From assembly GCA_000421065.1 (NCBI GenBank), contig ATWD01000001.1:3712001-3776000 (forward strand): a stretch of DNA of 64,000 nt, read 5' to 3'. Both the position numbers and the translations under genes were made by a program. The notes under the pieces were generated by a model, which was given only the letters and a program-made list of their open reading frames with translations, searched no databases and was not told the DNA's origin. Of the stretch, positions 48,447-56,888 are shown in pieces. The DNA is from Acidobacteriaceae bacterium TAA 166 (GTDB lineage Bacteria; Acidobacteriota; Terriglobia; Terriglobales; Acidobacteriaceae). How positions within the stretch are numbered: position 1 is the stretch's first letter; the number at the start of each line of letters is the position of its first letter.

Positions 48447-50072
48447 GTGCTTCTGCAACCCAAGCTCAATCTGAAGGTCTCCCAGCGGCAGGTGCTAACG
48501 CCCGGCCTGGTGCAGATGGTCAGTGTGCTTGCGCTGAACAAGCTCGAGCTGAAGGAGATGATCAACACCGAGATCGTCGAGAACCCGGTGCTCGAAGAGA
48601 TCGAAGACAGCGCCATCTCGCTGGACGAGCGCGCCGGTCTCGAGGGCGATCGCGAGCGCTCGGCCGAAGAGGTCGCCGCCGAAGGAGAGCGCGTCGAGAA
48701 GGATCCCTTCGATGAGATCGATTTCGGAAATTACTTCCAAGAGTATCTCGATCCCGGTTTTCGCACTGCTTCAAACTTTGAGGAGTACGACAAGCCCTCG
48801 TTTGAGAACTTCCTCTCGCAGCCCGGAACTCTCAGCGATCACCTGATGTGGCAGCTGGGCTCGTTGAATCTCGATCCTGGAGTCCGCTCCGCCGCGGAGC
48901 TGGTGATCGGAAATCTGAACGAGAACGGGTATCTCACCGCCACCGACGAGGAGCTGGTCGAGGCTCTGAGGCAGCTCGAGCTGGAAGGTCCGCCGGACCC
49001 CATCTCGATTGAGACCGGCGAGAGCTCATCGTCTGTGGTCGAGCGGGAGCACCTGTTGACGATGGTGCGCGAGGCCCGGTCGGTGGTCAGCAATCTTGAT
49101 CCTGTGGGCGTGGCGGCGCGCGATCTGCGCGAGTGCCTTCTCCTCCAGATCAAGGCTCAGCGCATCGAGGCGGAGATGACGCTGCGCCGCAGGCAGAGCG
49201 CAATGGCCGGGGGCAGTGCCACGCTGGCCCATGTGGCGGCCTCCTCCGAGATGTCCCTTGAGCGGGACGGAGTCTTTGCCACCGCGGCCAATATCGTCGA
49301 AAAGTGCCTTCCCCTGTTACAGAAGAAGGACATGCGCGAGCTGATGCGAAGCTGCGGCCGATCAGCCGAGGAGGTGCAGGCGGCGGTGGAGTTCATCCGC
49401 TCGCTCGACCCTCGTCCCGGCCAGCGCTATAACCACATAGAGACGCGCCTGATCGAGCCCGACGTTGCCTTCGTCAAGCGCGACGAAAAATACGTTGTGC
49501 TCGTCAACGAAGAGGACCTGCCCGCGCTGCGTCTGAACCACAACTACCGCCGCATGCTGCAGGAGAAGCAGACTGAAAAAGAGGTCAAGGAGTACGTGAA
49601 GGAACGGTATAAATCGGCGATCCAGCTGCTCCGCAACATCGAGCAGCGCAAGAACACCATCGTCCGGACCTGCGAGGTGATCGTTCGCCGCCAGACCGAC
49701 TTCCTCGAGCATGGAGTGGAGGCGCTGAAGCCGATGATGATCAAGGAGGTCGCCGAGGAGATCGGCGTGCACCCCTCGACCGTCAGCCGCGCCGTGGCCA
49801 ACAAATATGTGCACACGCCGCAGGGGGTCTACGAGCTGCGCTTCTTCTTCTCCGAGGGCGTCAATGGTCCGGAGGGCGGCGACCTTCCGCTGGTTCTGCT
49901 GAAGCGCAAGGTGAAGAAGCTGATTGAGGACGAGGATGCCCGCAAGCCCCTCACCGACGATCAACTGGCGGCCGAGCTGCAGCGGCAGGGAATTCAGGTC
50001 ACGCGCAGGACGGTCGCGAAGTATCGCGAGGACATGCAGATTCCGAGTACCCATCAGCGACGCGTCCGCTGA
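48447..50072 (+). CDS. rpoN: RNA polymerase sigma-54 factor
   Basis: 541 residues from GTG 48447 (GAGGA upstream). Region I is MLLQPKLNLKVSQRQVLTPG with LNKLELKEMI; an acidic linker (about 45-95), the core-binding domain (about 100-300), HTH region with IGVHPSTVSRAVANKYVHTP and the C-terminal RpoN box VTRRTVAKYREDMQIPSTHQ (about 515-535). Alternative sigma that needs AAA+ activators. Slightly longer than the usual 480 because of an insert around 235-265 (RRRQSAMAGGSATLAHVAAS). Located between lptB and hpf, as in proteobacteria. 211 bases upstream hold no gene. Confidence 0.95.
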   Translation: MLLQPKLNLKVSQRQVLTPGLVQMVSVLALNKLELKEMINTEIVENPVLEEIEDSAISLDERAGLEGDRERSAEEVAAEGERVEKDPFDEIDFGNYFQEYLDPGFRTASNFEEYDKPSFENFLSQPGTLSDHLMWQLGSLNLDPGVRSAAELVIGNLNENGYLTATDEELVEALRQLELEGPPDPISIETGESSSSVVEREHLLTMVREARSVVSNLDPVGVAARDLRECLLLQIKAQRIEAEMTLRRRQSAMAGGSATLAHVAASSEMSLERDGVFATAANIVEKCLPLLQKKDMRELMRSCGRSAEEVQAAVEFIRSLDPRPGQRYNHIETRLIEPDVAFVKRDEKYVVLVNEEDLPALRLNHNYRRMLQEKQTEKEVKEYVKERYKSAIQLLRNIEQRKNTIVRTCEVIVRRQTDFLEHGVEALKPMMIKEVAEEIGVHPSTVSRAVANKYVHTPQGVYELRFFFSEGVNGPEGGDLPLVLLKRKVKKLIEDEDARKPLTDDQLAAELQRQGIQVTRRTVAKYREDMQIPSTHQRRVR

Positions 50073-50104
50073 TCAGGCGTAAGATGTTCCAACGAGGTAC
50101 CGTG

Positions 50105-50776
50105 ATGAACGTTGATTACACCGGTAGACAGACGACGATCACCAAAAAACTCAAGACGCAGACAGAGGCTGGGCTCGAACGGATTGCGAGACTGCTGGGA
50201 GATGCAGGTAGCGTGCATGTGGTGCTGGCGACGGAGAAGTATCGTCAGACGGCGGAGATTACGTTACAGACGCGCCACCTCAAACTGGTCACCGCCTGTG
50301 AGGCGACCGACATGGAACAGGCGCTGCGCGATGCGCTGGCCGCGATTGAAAAACAGGCCATCCGCCACAAGAAGAAGAGCACGACCCTCAAGCGGAATGC
50401 GAAGGAGGGCGTGCGCGAGGTTGCACTGGCCGATCCGGCCGATGCCGTGCCCCTCAAGGTCAAGAAGCTTGCGAGGCTCGCGGCCGTGAAGAATGGAATG
50501 AATGGAGCCGGGACCAACGGCGCGGCGAAGAATGGGACGGCGCGCAAGGCGGTGCCGATGCTGGTCCATTCCTTTCCGTCGGAGACGCCGCTTCGGGAGC
50601 CGCACCTGGTGCGCTCGAACGACGGCGTGGCATTGCGGCCGATGTCGCTGGAGGAGGCGGTCAAAGAGGCCGAGTTCCGCGATCGTGAGGTCTTCGTCTT
50701 CCGCGATCACGCTGGCCAAGCCATGGTGATCCATCGCAAACGCGACGGAAAGATGGAGCTGATCGAGGTCCCATAA
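50105..50776 (+). CDS. hpf: long-form ribosome hibernation factor
   Basis: 223 residues from ATG 50105 (GAGGT nine bases upstream; the upstream in-frame start is less likely). N-terminal RaiA/HPF domain MNVDYTGRQTTITKKLKTQT... to about 105, a Lys/Ala/Asn-rich linker (about 105-160), and a C-terminal dimerisation domain (about 165-223; LRPMSLEEAVKEAEFRDREV, FRDHAGQAMVIHRKRDGKM). Long HPF forms 100S ribosome dimers in starved cells. Often called sigma-54 modulation protein because it follows rpoN, as here. Confidence 0.93.
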   Translation: MNVDYTGRQTTITKKLKTQTEAGLERIARLLGDAGSVHVVLATEKYRQTAEITLQTRHLKLVTACEATDMEQALRDALAAIEKQAIRHKKKSTTLKRNAKEGVREVALADPADAVPLKVKKLARLAAVKNGMNGAGTNGAAKNGTARKAVPMLVHSFPSETPLREPHLVRSNDGVALRPMSLEEAVKEAEFRDREVFVFRDHAGQAMVIHRKRDGKMELIEVP

Positions 50777-50795
50777 GTAGTATCGATCTATCTGG

Positions 50796-50842
50796 GAGGA
50801 CAGCGCTGCCGCGCAGTACGCCCGCGCGGCAGCGCTATCCTC
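50796..50842. repeat. GC-rich hairpin, intergenic repeat copy C
   Basis: Two 19-base arms with one mismatch (GAGGACAGCGCTGCCGCGC against GCGCGGCAGCGCTATCCTC). The GACAGCGCTGCCGCG core recurs at 37230-37245 and, changed, at 41279. May also serve as the hpf terminator. Confidence 0.6.
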
Positions 50843-50962
50843 CACTCCAAAAGTATGCCGATACGACCTGGTTCCTTTCCCTTAATTCGGTGCATCTTTC
50901 GTAATCCCCAAAGCGCGCGTCGTTGATCTTTGCCGTGCCGGACAGATGCTAGGATTCCAGTC

Positions 50963-51877
50963 ATGCCACCACGGAAGCAGGCGAAGAAGACGACGGCGCG
51001 TGCCAAGCCCGAGACGCAGCAGAATAAGGAGCTTGTGATCCTGACGGGGCTGTCCGGCTCCGGCAAGCTCTCCGCATTGAAGGCCTTTGAGGATCTCGGA
51101 TTCTACTCGGTCGACAACCTTCCGCTGGAGCTGGTGCCGCAGTTTGCGGACCTGGTCCGGCAGTCGGCGGAGATCGAGCGCGCGGCCCTGGTGGTGGACG
51201 TTCGCGAGGGGATTCGGCTCGACGAGTTTCCCACGATCCTCAAGAAGGTGCAGCGCGCCCTGCCCACACGCGTCCTCTATCTTGAGGCAAGCGACGAGGC
51301 GCTGATCCGGCGGTTTTCCGAGACCCGCCGCCCACATCCCATTAGCCGTACCAACACCGTCGTGCAATCGATCCGGGCCGAGCGCAAGCGCCTGGATCCC
51401 ATCCGCAATGTGGCCGATATTGTGCTCGACACCACGAAGTTCACGGTGCACGATCTGCGGGCGCATATCGGAGCGCAGTTCGAGCGCGAGGCCAGCGATC
51501 GCAATCTCACCATCTCCTCGAACAGCTTCGGCTTCAAGAACGGCGTTCCGGCCGAGGCGGACCTCGTCTTCGACGTGCGCTTTCTTCCCAATCCCCACTT
51601 CGTGCCTGAGTTTCGCAAGCTGACCGGACGCCACCCGAAGGTCGCCAAGTACGTTCGCGACTTCCCTCAGACCGCCGAATTCCTCGATAAGACCGCCGAG
51701 ATGATGAAGTTTCTTCTGCCCCACTATATTAAGGAGGGCAAGAGCTATCTCACGGTCGCGTTTGGGTGTACGGGCGGCCAGCACCGATCGGTCTTTATCG
51801 CCGAGGAGATGCGGAAGAGGCTCGAGACCGCCGGATATCGCGTCAAGACCCTGCATCGCGATATGCCAAGGCCCTAA
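50963..51877 (+). CDS. rapZ: RapZ-type nucleotide-binding protein
   Basis: 304 residues from ATG 50963 (MPPRKQAKKTTARAKPETQQ, a basic head). Family hallmarks: VDNLPLEL, RRFSETRRPHPIS, DTTKFTVHDLR, SFGFKNGVPAEADLVFDVRFLPNP, and the C-terminal FGCTGGQHRSVFIAE phosphosugar/RNA pocket. Walker A reads GLSGSGKLS (about 29-37): Leu stands where Ser/Thr normally binds magnesium, so nucleotide binding may be altered. In E. coli RapZ senses glucosamine-6-phosphate and guides RNase E; no sRNA partner is visible here. Sits after hpf without the ptsN and npr genes of the enterobacterial cluster. Confidence 0.92.
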   Translation: MPPRKQAKKTTARAKPETQQNKELVILTGLSGSGKLSALKAFEDLGFYSVDNLPLELVPQFADLVRQSAEIERAALVVDVREGIRLDEFPTILKKVQRALPTRVLYLEASDEALIRRFSETRRPHPISRTNTVVQSIRAERKRLDPIRNVADIVLDTTKFTVHDLRAHIGAQFEREASDRNLTISSNSFGFKNGVPAEADLVFDVRFLPNPHFVPEFRKLTGRHPKVAKYVRDFPQTAEFLDKTAEMMKFLLPHYIKEGKSYLTVAFGCTGGQHRSVFIAEEMRKRLETAGYRVKTLHRDMPRP

Positions 51878-51921
51878 AATAAAAAGATGCCAGATGGATC
51901 AAGGGGCGGGAGAGTGACAGT

Positions 51922-53802
51922 TTGAAGCGCATCTGGCGGCTTCTGCTCTACGTGCGGCCCTATGCCCTGCACCTGATCGCCTCGATCATGCTGATGGCAA
52001 CCGTCGGAGCCATGGCCGCGCTGCGCATCCTTCTCGTAAAGCCGATCTTCGACAACGTGTTGACCCCGGATGCCCCGACCCACGATGTCCTGAGGTTCCG
52101 CATCCCTCACATCGGTAGCGAGATGAGCCTGCAGTTTCTCGTGCCCAGCCACTTCCATAACGCATGGACGGTGGTTGCCTATGCGTTGATCGTATCGGCC
52201 ATTCTGAAGTCGGTCTGCGATTATGTAGGCACATACCTGGTCAACTATGCCGGATTCGGGATGATCACCGACCTGCGCAACGACCTGTACAACGCGGTGC
52301 TTCGGCGTTCGGTCGGCTTTTTCCAGAAGCACACGACGGGGACGCTGCTCTCTACTCTCATCAACGACGTCGAGCGTGTGCAGTTTGCGATGTCGAGCGT
52401 GCTGGGCGACTTCATGCAGCAGCTCTTCACGCTGCTGTTCACGATCGGGGTGGTCGTCGTCGTCGGAGGCAAGCTTGCCTGGGTGCTTCTGCTCTTCGTG
52501 CCGGTGGTCATCTCCTCGGCGCGTCGCATCGGCAGACGGGTGCGCCAGACCACCCGCAAAGGCCAGGACAAGCTCGCGGAGATCCAGAACATCCTGCACG
52601 AGACCATCACCGGCAACCGCATCGTGAAGGCCTTCGGCATGGAGCTGTGGGAGATGAACCGCTTCCGCCGCGCCGCGCGCCGTCTCTTCCGTGCCAATCT
52701 CAAATCGGTGAGCGTGCAGGCCATCAGCTCTCCCTTGATGGATGCCATCGGCTCGGTCGGCATCGCCCTGCTGCTGCTGTTGGGCCGCGGCCGCATCCTG
52801 CATCACGAGATGACCGCGGGATCGTTCATCGCCTTCCTGGTCGCGGTCTTTACACTCTATGATCCGGTGCGAAAGTTCGCGCTCTTCTACAACAGCTTTC
52901 AGCAGGCCCTGGGAGCCAGTGAAGAGATCTTCAAGTTCATGGACGCGCAGGACGACGTGCGCGAGAAGAAGCGCGCCTTCGTGCTCAAGGGCTTCGAGCA
53001 GGGGATTCGGTTTGAGGACGTCGGCTTTGGATACACCGAGGACGACGGCGAGACCGCGCAGGTCTTGCACGGCATTAACCTCGATGTAAAGCCCGGCGAG
53101 GTGATCGCGTTTGTAGGACCGAGCGGCGCGGGCAAATCCTCACTGGTCAACCTCATTCCGCGCTTCTTCGATGTGAACGAGGGAAGGATTGTGATCGACG
53201 GACACGATCTTCGCGACGTAACCATCGCCTCTCTTCGCGAGCAGATCGGCAAGGTCACGCAGGAGACGGTGTTGTTCAACGATACCGTGCGCAATAACAT
53301 CGCCTACGGCCAGCCGGACGTCCCCTTGAGCAAGGTAGAAGAGGCTGCGAAGATGGCGCTCGCGCACGGCTTCATCCTCAAGATGCCGGACGGCTACAAC
53401 ACAAAGATCGGAGAGAAGGGAGCTCGCCTGAGCGGAGGAGAGCGTCAGCGCCTGGCGATCGCGCGCGCGATCCTGAAGAACGCTCCTATCTTGATCCTCG
53501 ACGAGGCCACCAGCGCGCTCGATACCGAGAGCGAGCAGTATGTGCAGGCGGCTCTCGCGAACCTGATGCGGGGCCGCACGGTCTTTGTCATCGCGCATCG
53601 CCTGTCGACGGTTCGGCGCGCGACCAGAATCATTGTGCTGGAGCGGGGAAGGATCACCGAGATGGGGACGCACGACGAGCTGATGCAGAAGTCCGGCACC
53701 TACCGCAGGCTCTACGACATGCAGTTTGGAGAAGAAGGAATCATTGCCGCCGCCAGCGACGAGGTCGTCCTGCAGCCGGCGGAGCTGGAGGGATTTGCTT
53801 GA
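51922..53802 (+). CDS. ABC exporter, MsbA-like half-transporter
   Basis: 626 residues from TTG 51922 (GGGAGAG six bases upstream; no closer ATG). Six membrane helices in about 1-325, then the ATPase: Walker A VGPSGAGKSSLVN, signature RLSGGERQRLAIARAIL, Walker B ILILDEATSALD, AHRLSTVRRA. The order and length match MsbA lipid A flippases, and the location next to lptC/A and lptB fits export of lipid A; drug or lipid export are alternatives. The segment at about 45-80 is a periplasmic extension. Stop overlaps the yicC start. Confidence 0.9.
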   Translation: MKRIWRLLLYVRPYALHLIASIMLMATVGAMAALRILLVKPIFDNVLTPDAPTHDVLRFRIPHIGSEMSLQFLVPSHFHNAWTVVAYALIVSAILKSVCDYVGTYLVNYAGFGMITDLRNDLYNAVLRRSVGFFQKHTTGTLLSTLINDVERVQFAMSSVLGDFMQQLFTLLFTIGVVVVVGGKLAWVLLLFVPVVISSARRIGRRVRQTTRKGQDKLAEIQNILHETITGNRIVKAFGMELWEMNRFRRAARRLFRANLKSVSVQAISSPLMDAIGSVGIALLLLLGRGRILHHEMTAGSFIAFLVAVFTLYDPVRKFALFYNSFQQALGASEEIFKFMDAQDDVREKKRAFVLKGFEQGIRFEDVGFGYTEDDGETAQVLHGINLDVKPGEVIAFVGPSGAGKSSLVNLIPRFFDVNEGRIVIDGHDLRDVTIASLREQIGKVTQETVLFNDTVRNNIAYGQPDVPLSKVEEAAKMALAHGFILKMPDGYNTKIGEKGARLSGGERQRLAIARAILKNAPILILDEATSALDTESEQYVQAALANLMRGRTVFVIAHRLSTVRRATRIIVLERGRITEMGTHDELMQKSGTYRRLYDMQFGEEGIIAAASDEVVLQPAELEGFA

Positions 53803-54704
53803 ACCGGATCTATTCGATGACAGGATTTGCGAGCTCGCGCAGCGAGGCCGATGCCGCAGTTGGGTTCTCGCTCGCCATCAAGAGCGTCAACCATCGCTTT
53901 CTCGATCTGCATCTGCGGCTGCCGTCCTACTGCGACGGCTTGGAGATCCAGGTGCGGCGCGTATTGAAGGAGTCGCTGAAGCGCGGCCACATCGAGGTCA
54001 CCCTGCAGGTGGAGCGCAAGGCCAGCGCGCAGATTCAGCTCAACCAAGATCTGCTGGGAGCCTACGTGGGGGCCTTCAGCCGCGCCGTCGATCTCTACGA
54101 TCTGCCCAACCAGCCTGACCTCAACACGCTGCTGCGCATCCCCGGGGTGATGACGATGGAAGGCTCGGTCGGTATAGAGGGAATTCCCGAGCTCGATCAG
54201 GCGGTGATGGCCGCGATGCCTGCGCTCATCGAAAAGCTCAATGAGGCGCGCGCGCAGGAGGGAGCTGTTCTCGCCGGGGAGCTGCGCGCATCGATGAAGC
54301 GTCTCGAGGGCTTCGCCGGGGAGATGGCCATGCTGCGCAACGGCGTGCGCGAGGCGCAGTTCGAGCGGCTGAAGTCGCGCCTCTCCGAGCTGACGCATGG
54401 CTTTGCCGTCACCGAGGAGCGCCTTCTCTCCGAGGCCGCGGTGCTGGCCGAGAAGAGCGATATCGAGGAGGAGATTGTGCGGCTCAGGACGCATATCGAC
54501 CGCTTCGTCGCCATGCTCGACGAGGGCGGCGAGCTGGGCAAGCGCACGGACTTCCTGCTGCAGGAGCTTAACCGCGAGGCCAACACCATGCTCTCGAAGA
54601 CCAGCGCGGCCTCGGGCGAGAACAGCCTGCGCATTACCGAGCTTGGACTCGAGATCAAGGCCGAGATCGAAAAGGCCCGCGAGCAGGTCCAGAACCTCGA
54701 ATAG
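53799..54704 (+). CDS. yicC: YicC/YloC-family endoribonuclease
   Basis: 301 residues from TTG 53799 (GGAGGG nine bases upstream; TTGA overlap with the previous stop). MTGFA at residues 7-11 is the family signature, followed by IKSVNHRFLDLHLRLP; the C-terminal DUF1732 part (EEEIVRLRTHIDRFVAMLDE GGELGKRTDFLLQELNREAN) ends the chain. Described as an RNase that acts on sRNAs or mRNA. Neighbour gmk, 95 bases after, is the usual partner. Confidence 0.93.
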   Translation: MNRIYSMTGFASSRSEADAAVGFSLAIKSVNHRFLDLHLRLPSYCDGLEIQVRRVLKESLKRGHIEVTLQVERKASAQIQLNQDLLGAYVGAFSRAVDLYDLPNQPDLNTLLRIPGVMTMEGSVGIEGIPELDQAVMAAMPALIEKLNEARAQEGAVLAGELRASMKRLEGFAGEMAMLRNGVREAQFERLKSRLSELTHGFAVTEERLLSEAAVLAEKSDIEEEIVRLRTHIDRFVAMLDEGGELGKRTDFLLQELNREANTMLSKTSAASGENSLRITELGLEIKAEIEKAREQVQNLE

Positions 54705-54799
54705 AGTTCGACATGGCAGCGTCGAACGGTAGTTGTAGCCGATCACTGAACCGCTGCGTTTACACTGGGCTGTATCCAAAACATATCTGCAAGGGACAG

Positions 54800-55456
54800 A
54801 TGGCGGGAATCCTCTTTATTATCTCGGCGCCTTCGGGATCAGGAAAATCGACGCTGGTAAGCCAGCTGCGCACACTGGTGGAGGGTCTAGACTTCTCCAT
54901 CTCCTACACAACGCGATCTCCGCGTGGTTCGGAAGAGAACGGCCGCGAGTACTACTTCACAACGCGTGAGGAGTTCGAGCGCATGGTCGCCGGCGGCGAC
55001 TTCCTGGAGTGGGCCGAGGTCTTCGGCAACTACTACGGCACAGCCGTCTCCGCCCTGCGACATGCGAAGGAGCTGGGGCGCGATCTTTTGCTGGATATTG
55101 ATGTGCAGGGCGCGCTGCAGGTGATGCGGAAGATGCCGGAGGCGGTCTCGATCTTCATCCTTCCCCCCAGTCCCGAGGTGCTGGAAAAGCGGCTCAAAAA
55201 CCGTAGCGCGGCCGAGAAGATGACCGACGAGGACGTCATTCAGAAGCGTCTCGATGGTGCCAAGCACGAACTGGACAAGGTCTGGGACTACAAGTACGCC
55301 CTGGTCAACGATGTGCTCGAAAACGCTGTGGCGGAGATGCGGGCGGTGGTGCTCTATGAGCGCGGCGATCAGGACTGCGAGGCTCTGGCCAGGACGTGCA
55401 GCACAGATTCTGCATCCCCCAGGCTCAAAGCCGTGCTTGAGGCCTTTGAGGAGTAA
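54800..55456 (+). CDS. gmk: guanylate kinase
   Basis: 218 residues from ATG 54800 (AAGGGA four bases before; an in-frame start at 54713 adds unrelated sequence). Phosphorylates GMP to GDP. P-loop ISAPSGSGKSTLV (about 8-20), SISYTTRSPR, GREYYF and LEWAEVFGNYYGT of the GMP site, LLDIDVQGA and RLKNRS lid. C-terminal tail slightly longer than E. coli Gmk (207). Followed by rpoZ, the conserved order. Confidence 0.96.
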   Translation: MAGILFIISAPSGSGKSTLVSQLRTLVEGLDFSISYTTRSPRGSEENGREYYFTTREEFERMVAGGDFLEWAEVFGNYYGTAVSALRHAKELGRDLLLDIDVQGALQVMRKMPEAVSIFILPPSPEVLEKRLKNRSAAEKMTDEDVIQKRLDGAKHELDKVWDYKYALVNDVLENAVAEMRAVVLYERGDQDCEALARTCSTDSASPRLKAVLEAFEE

Positions 55457-55543
55457 CGGACGAGTTTTCCACCACCCCTTCGCCAGTAATTTTGCTGGTG
55501 ATCCGGGCAGGCTAAGATAAAGTTGGGCACTACGGGAGGTCTT

Positions 55544-55750
55544 ATGACCGAAGAGAGCGCGTTCCATAATAAATACAGCCTGGTGAAGGGCGCGGCACGC
55601 CGGGCGCGGCAGCTGCAGTCCGGGGCTCCGGCGTTGATCGATGCCAAATCCACCAAGGCCTGCCGGGTGGCGCAGGACGAGATCAAGCAGGGTTACGTCA
55701 GGTACTCGTTGCCGGTGCGTCCGGCGACTCCCGATCCACACTCTCACTAA
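55544..55750 (+). CDS. rpoZ: RNA polymerase omega subunit
   Basis: 68 residues from ATG 55544 with GGGAGGT upstream. NKYSLVKGAARRARQLQSGA corresponds to the conserved NRxxLVxxAxxRARQL helix and KACRVAQDEIKQGYVRY to the KPVxxALEEIxxGK segment of omega. Position after gmk is the standard one. The protein lacks the C-terminal tail of E. coli omega (91). A second omega-like gene precedes rho at 39557. Confidence 0.85.
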   Translation: MTEESAFHNKYSLVKGAARRARQLQSGAPALIDAKSTKACRVAQDEIKQGYVRYSLPVRPATPDPHSH

Positions 55751-55784
55751 CGTCAGCGGCTCGCCGGCGCGATAGCATAGAGCT

Positions 55785-56687
55785 ATGGCAGGTGAGTCCG
55801 AGCAGCCGTTGCGAGCTTACGTCGAGTATCTTCGCGATCTCGGCGTATATGATCTCTATCGCCGGGGTGAGCCGGATCTCGAGATGGTGCCCGTGGCTGT
55901 GCCTCCGGCAGAAGCCGTTACGGCGACCGCGCCAATTGAGCGAGAGCCTCCCCCCGCACCTCCCAGAGTCCCCTCTCCGACCGCGGATATCGAACAACCG
56001 CGGCTAGCCCCCGCATTCTTTCCTCCGGAGCCCGCTATCGCCAAACTGGTCAGCTTCGACAACCTCGCGCCTCTGCCTGAGATTCGTGCTGCGGTAAAGG
56101 ATCGTCCCGCTGCGCTCGCTGCCATCCAGGAAGATGTTGGCGACTGTACGCGTTGCCCGTTGGCCTACGCCGGTCGCCACAAGATCGTCTTCGCCGATGG
56201 GGACCCCAATGCTCGCCTGATGTTCGTGGGGGAGGGGCCGGGAGCGGATGAGGACGCGCAGGGACTTCCCTTCGTAGGCAAGGCGGGTCAATTGCTGAAC
56301 AACATGATCAACGCCATGGGGCTCAAACGGGAGCAGGTCTACATCGCGAACATCGTCAAGTGCCGGCCGCCGGGGAACCGCACACCTGAGCCGGTCGAGG
56401 CCAATACCTGCTCGCAGTTTCTGCTGCGGCAGATCGATGTGGTCCAGCCCGAGGTGATCGTGGCCCTGGGCTCGACGGCTGCGACCTATCTGCTAGGCGT
56501 CAAGCGTTCCCTCAGCAGCCTGCGGGGAGGATGGTATACCTGCCGGGGCGCCAAGCTGGTCGTTACCTATCATCCGGCCTTTCTGCTGCGTGATCCCCGG
56601 CAGAAGGTAGAGGCCTGGAAGGATCTCCAGATGGTTATGAAGGACATGGGGCTGAAGCCCCCGGCGCGAGGACAGGCCAACTCCTAA
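55785..56687 (+). CDS. family 4 uracil-DNA glycosylase
   Basis: 300 residues. N-terminal 85 residues are a Pro/Ala-rich linker not needed for activity. Core from about 100: CTRCPLA with the first two iron-sulfur Cys, [18 protein letters not shown] (active-site loop and GEGPG), [13 protein letters not shown] with the third Cys, ANTCSQFL for the fourth and HPAFLLRDP the DNA-intercalating loop. Removes uracil from DNA. Independent of the upstream rpoZ (34 bases). Confidence 0.93.
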   Translation: MAGESEQPLRAYVEYLRDLGVYDLYRRGEPDLEMVPVAVPPAEAVTATAPIEREPPPAPPRVPSPTADIEQPRLAPAFFPPEPAIAKLVSFDNLAPLPEIRAAVKDRPAALAAIQEDVGDCTRCPLAYAGRHKIVFADGDPNARLMFVGEGPGADEDAQGLPFVGKAGQLLNNMINAMGLKREQVYIANIVKCRPPGNRTPEPVEANTCSQFLLRQIDVVQPEVIVALGSTAATYLLGVKRSLSSLRGGWYTCRGAKLVVTYHPAFLLRDPRQKVEAWKDLQMVMKDMGLKPPARGQANS

Positions 56688-56888
56688 ACCTGTCTTTGAT
56701 GGTTACCTCGATCCTTCCTCTTGCCCAACGAGCGCTCTCGTCGATGACGGGAGCGCCGCGGTCATCGTTCCACAAAAAATAATTCAATCCACACCAAAAA
56801 AGGCTGAACAAAAAGCGGCCCTCCGGAATTAACACACGAACGCCTTTTTCAGGACTTCGAATCTTCATCTGCGGAGGAATAGGGTTCC

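Noticed and set aside
51874..53070. 398-codon minus-strand frame opposite the ABC exporter
   Set aside because: His/Asp/Arg-rich shadow, no start signal, no recognisable family.
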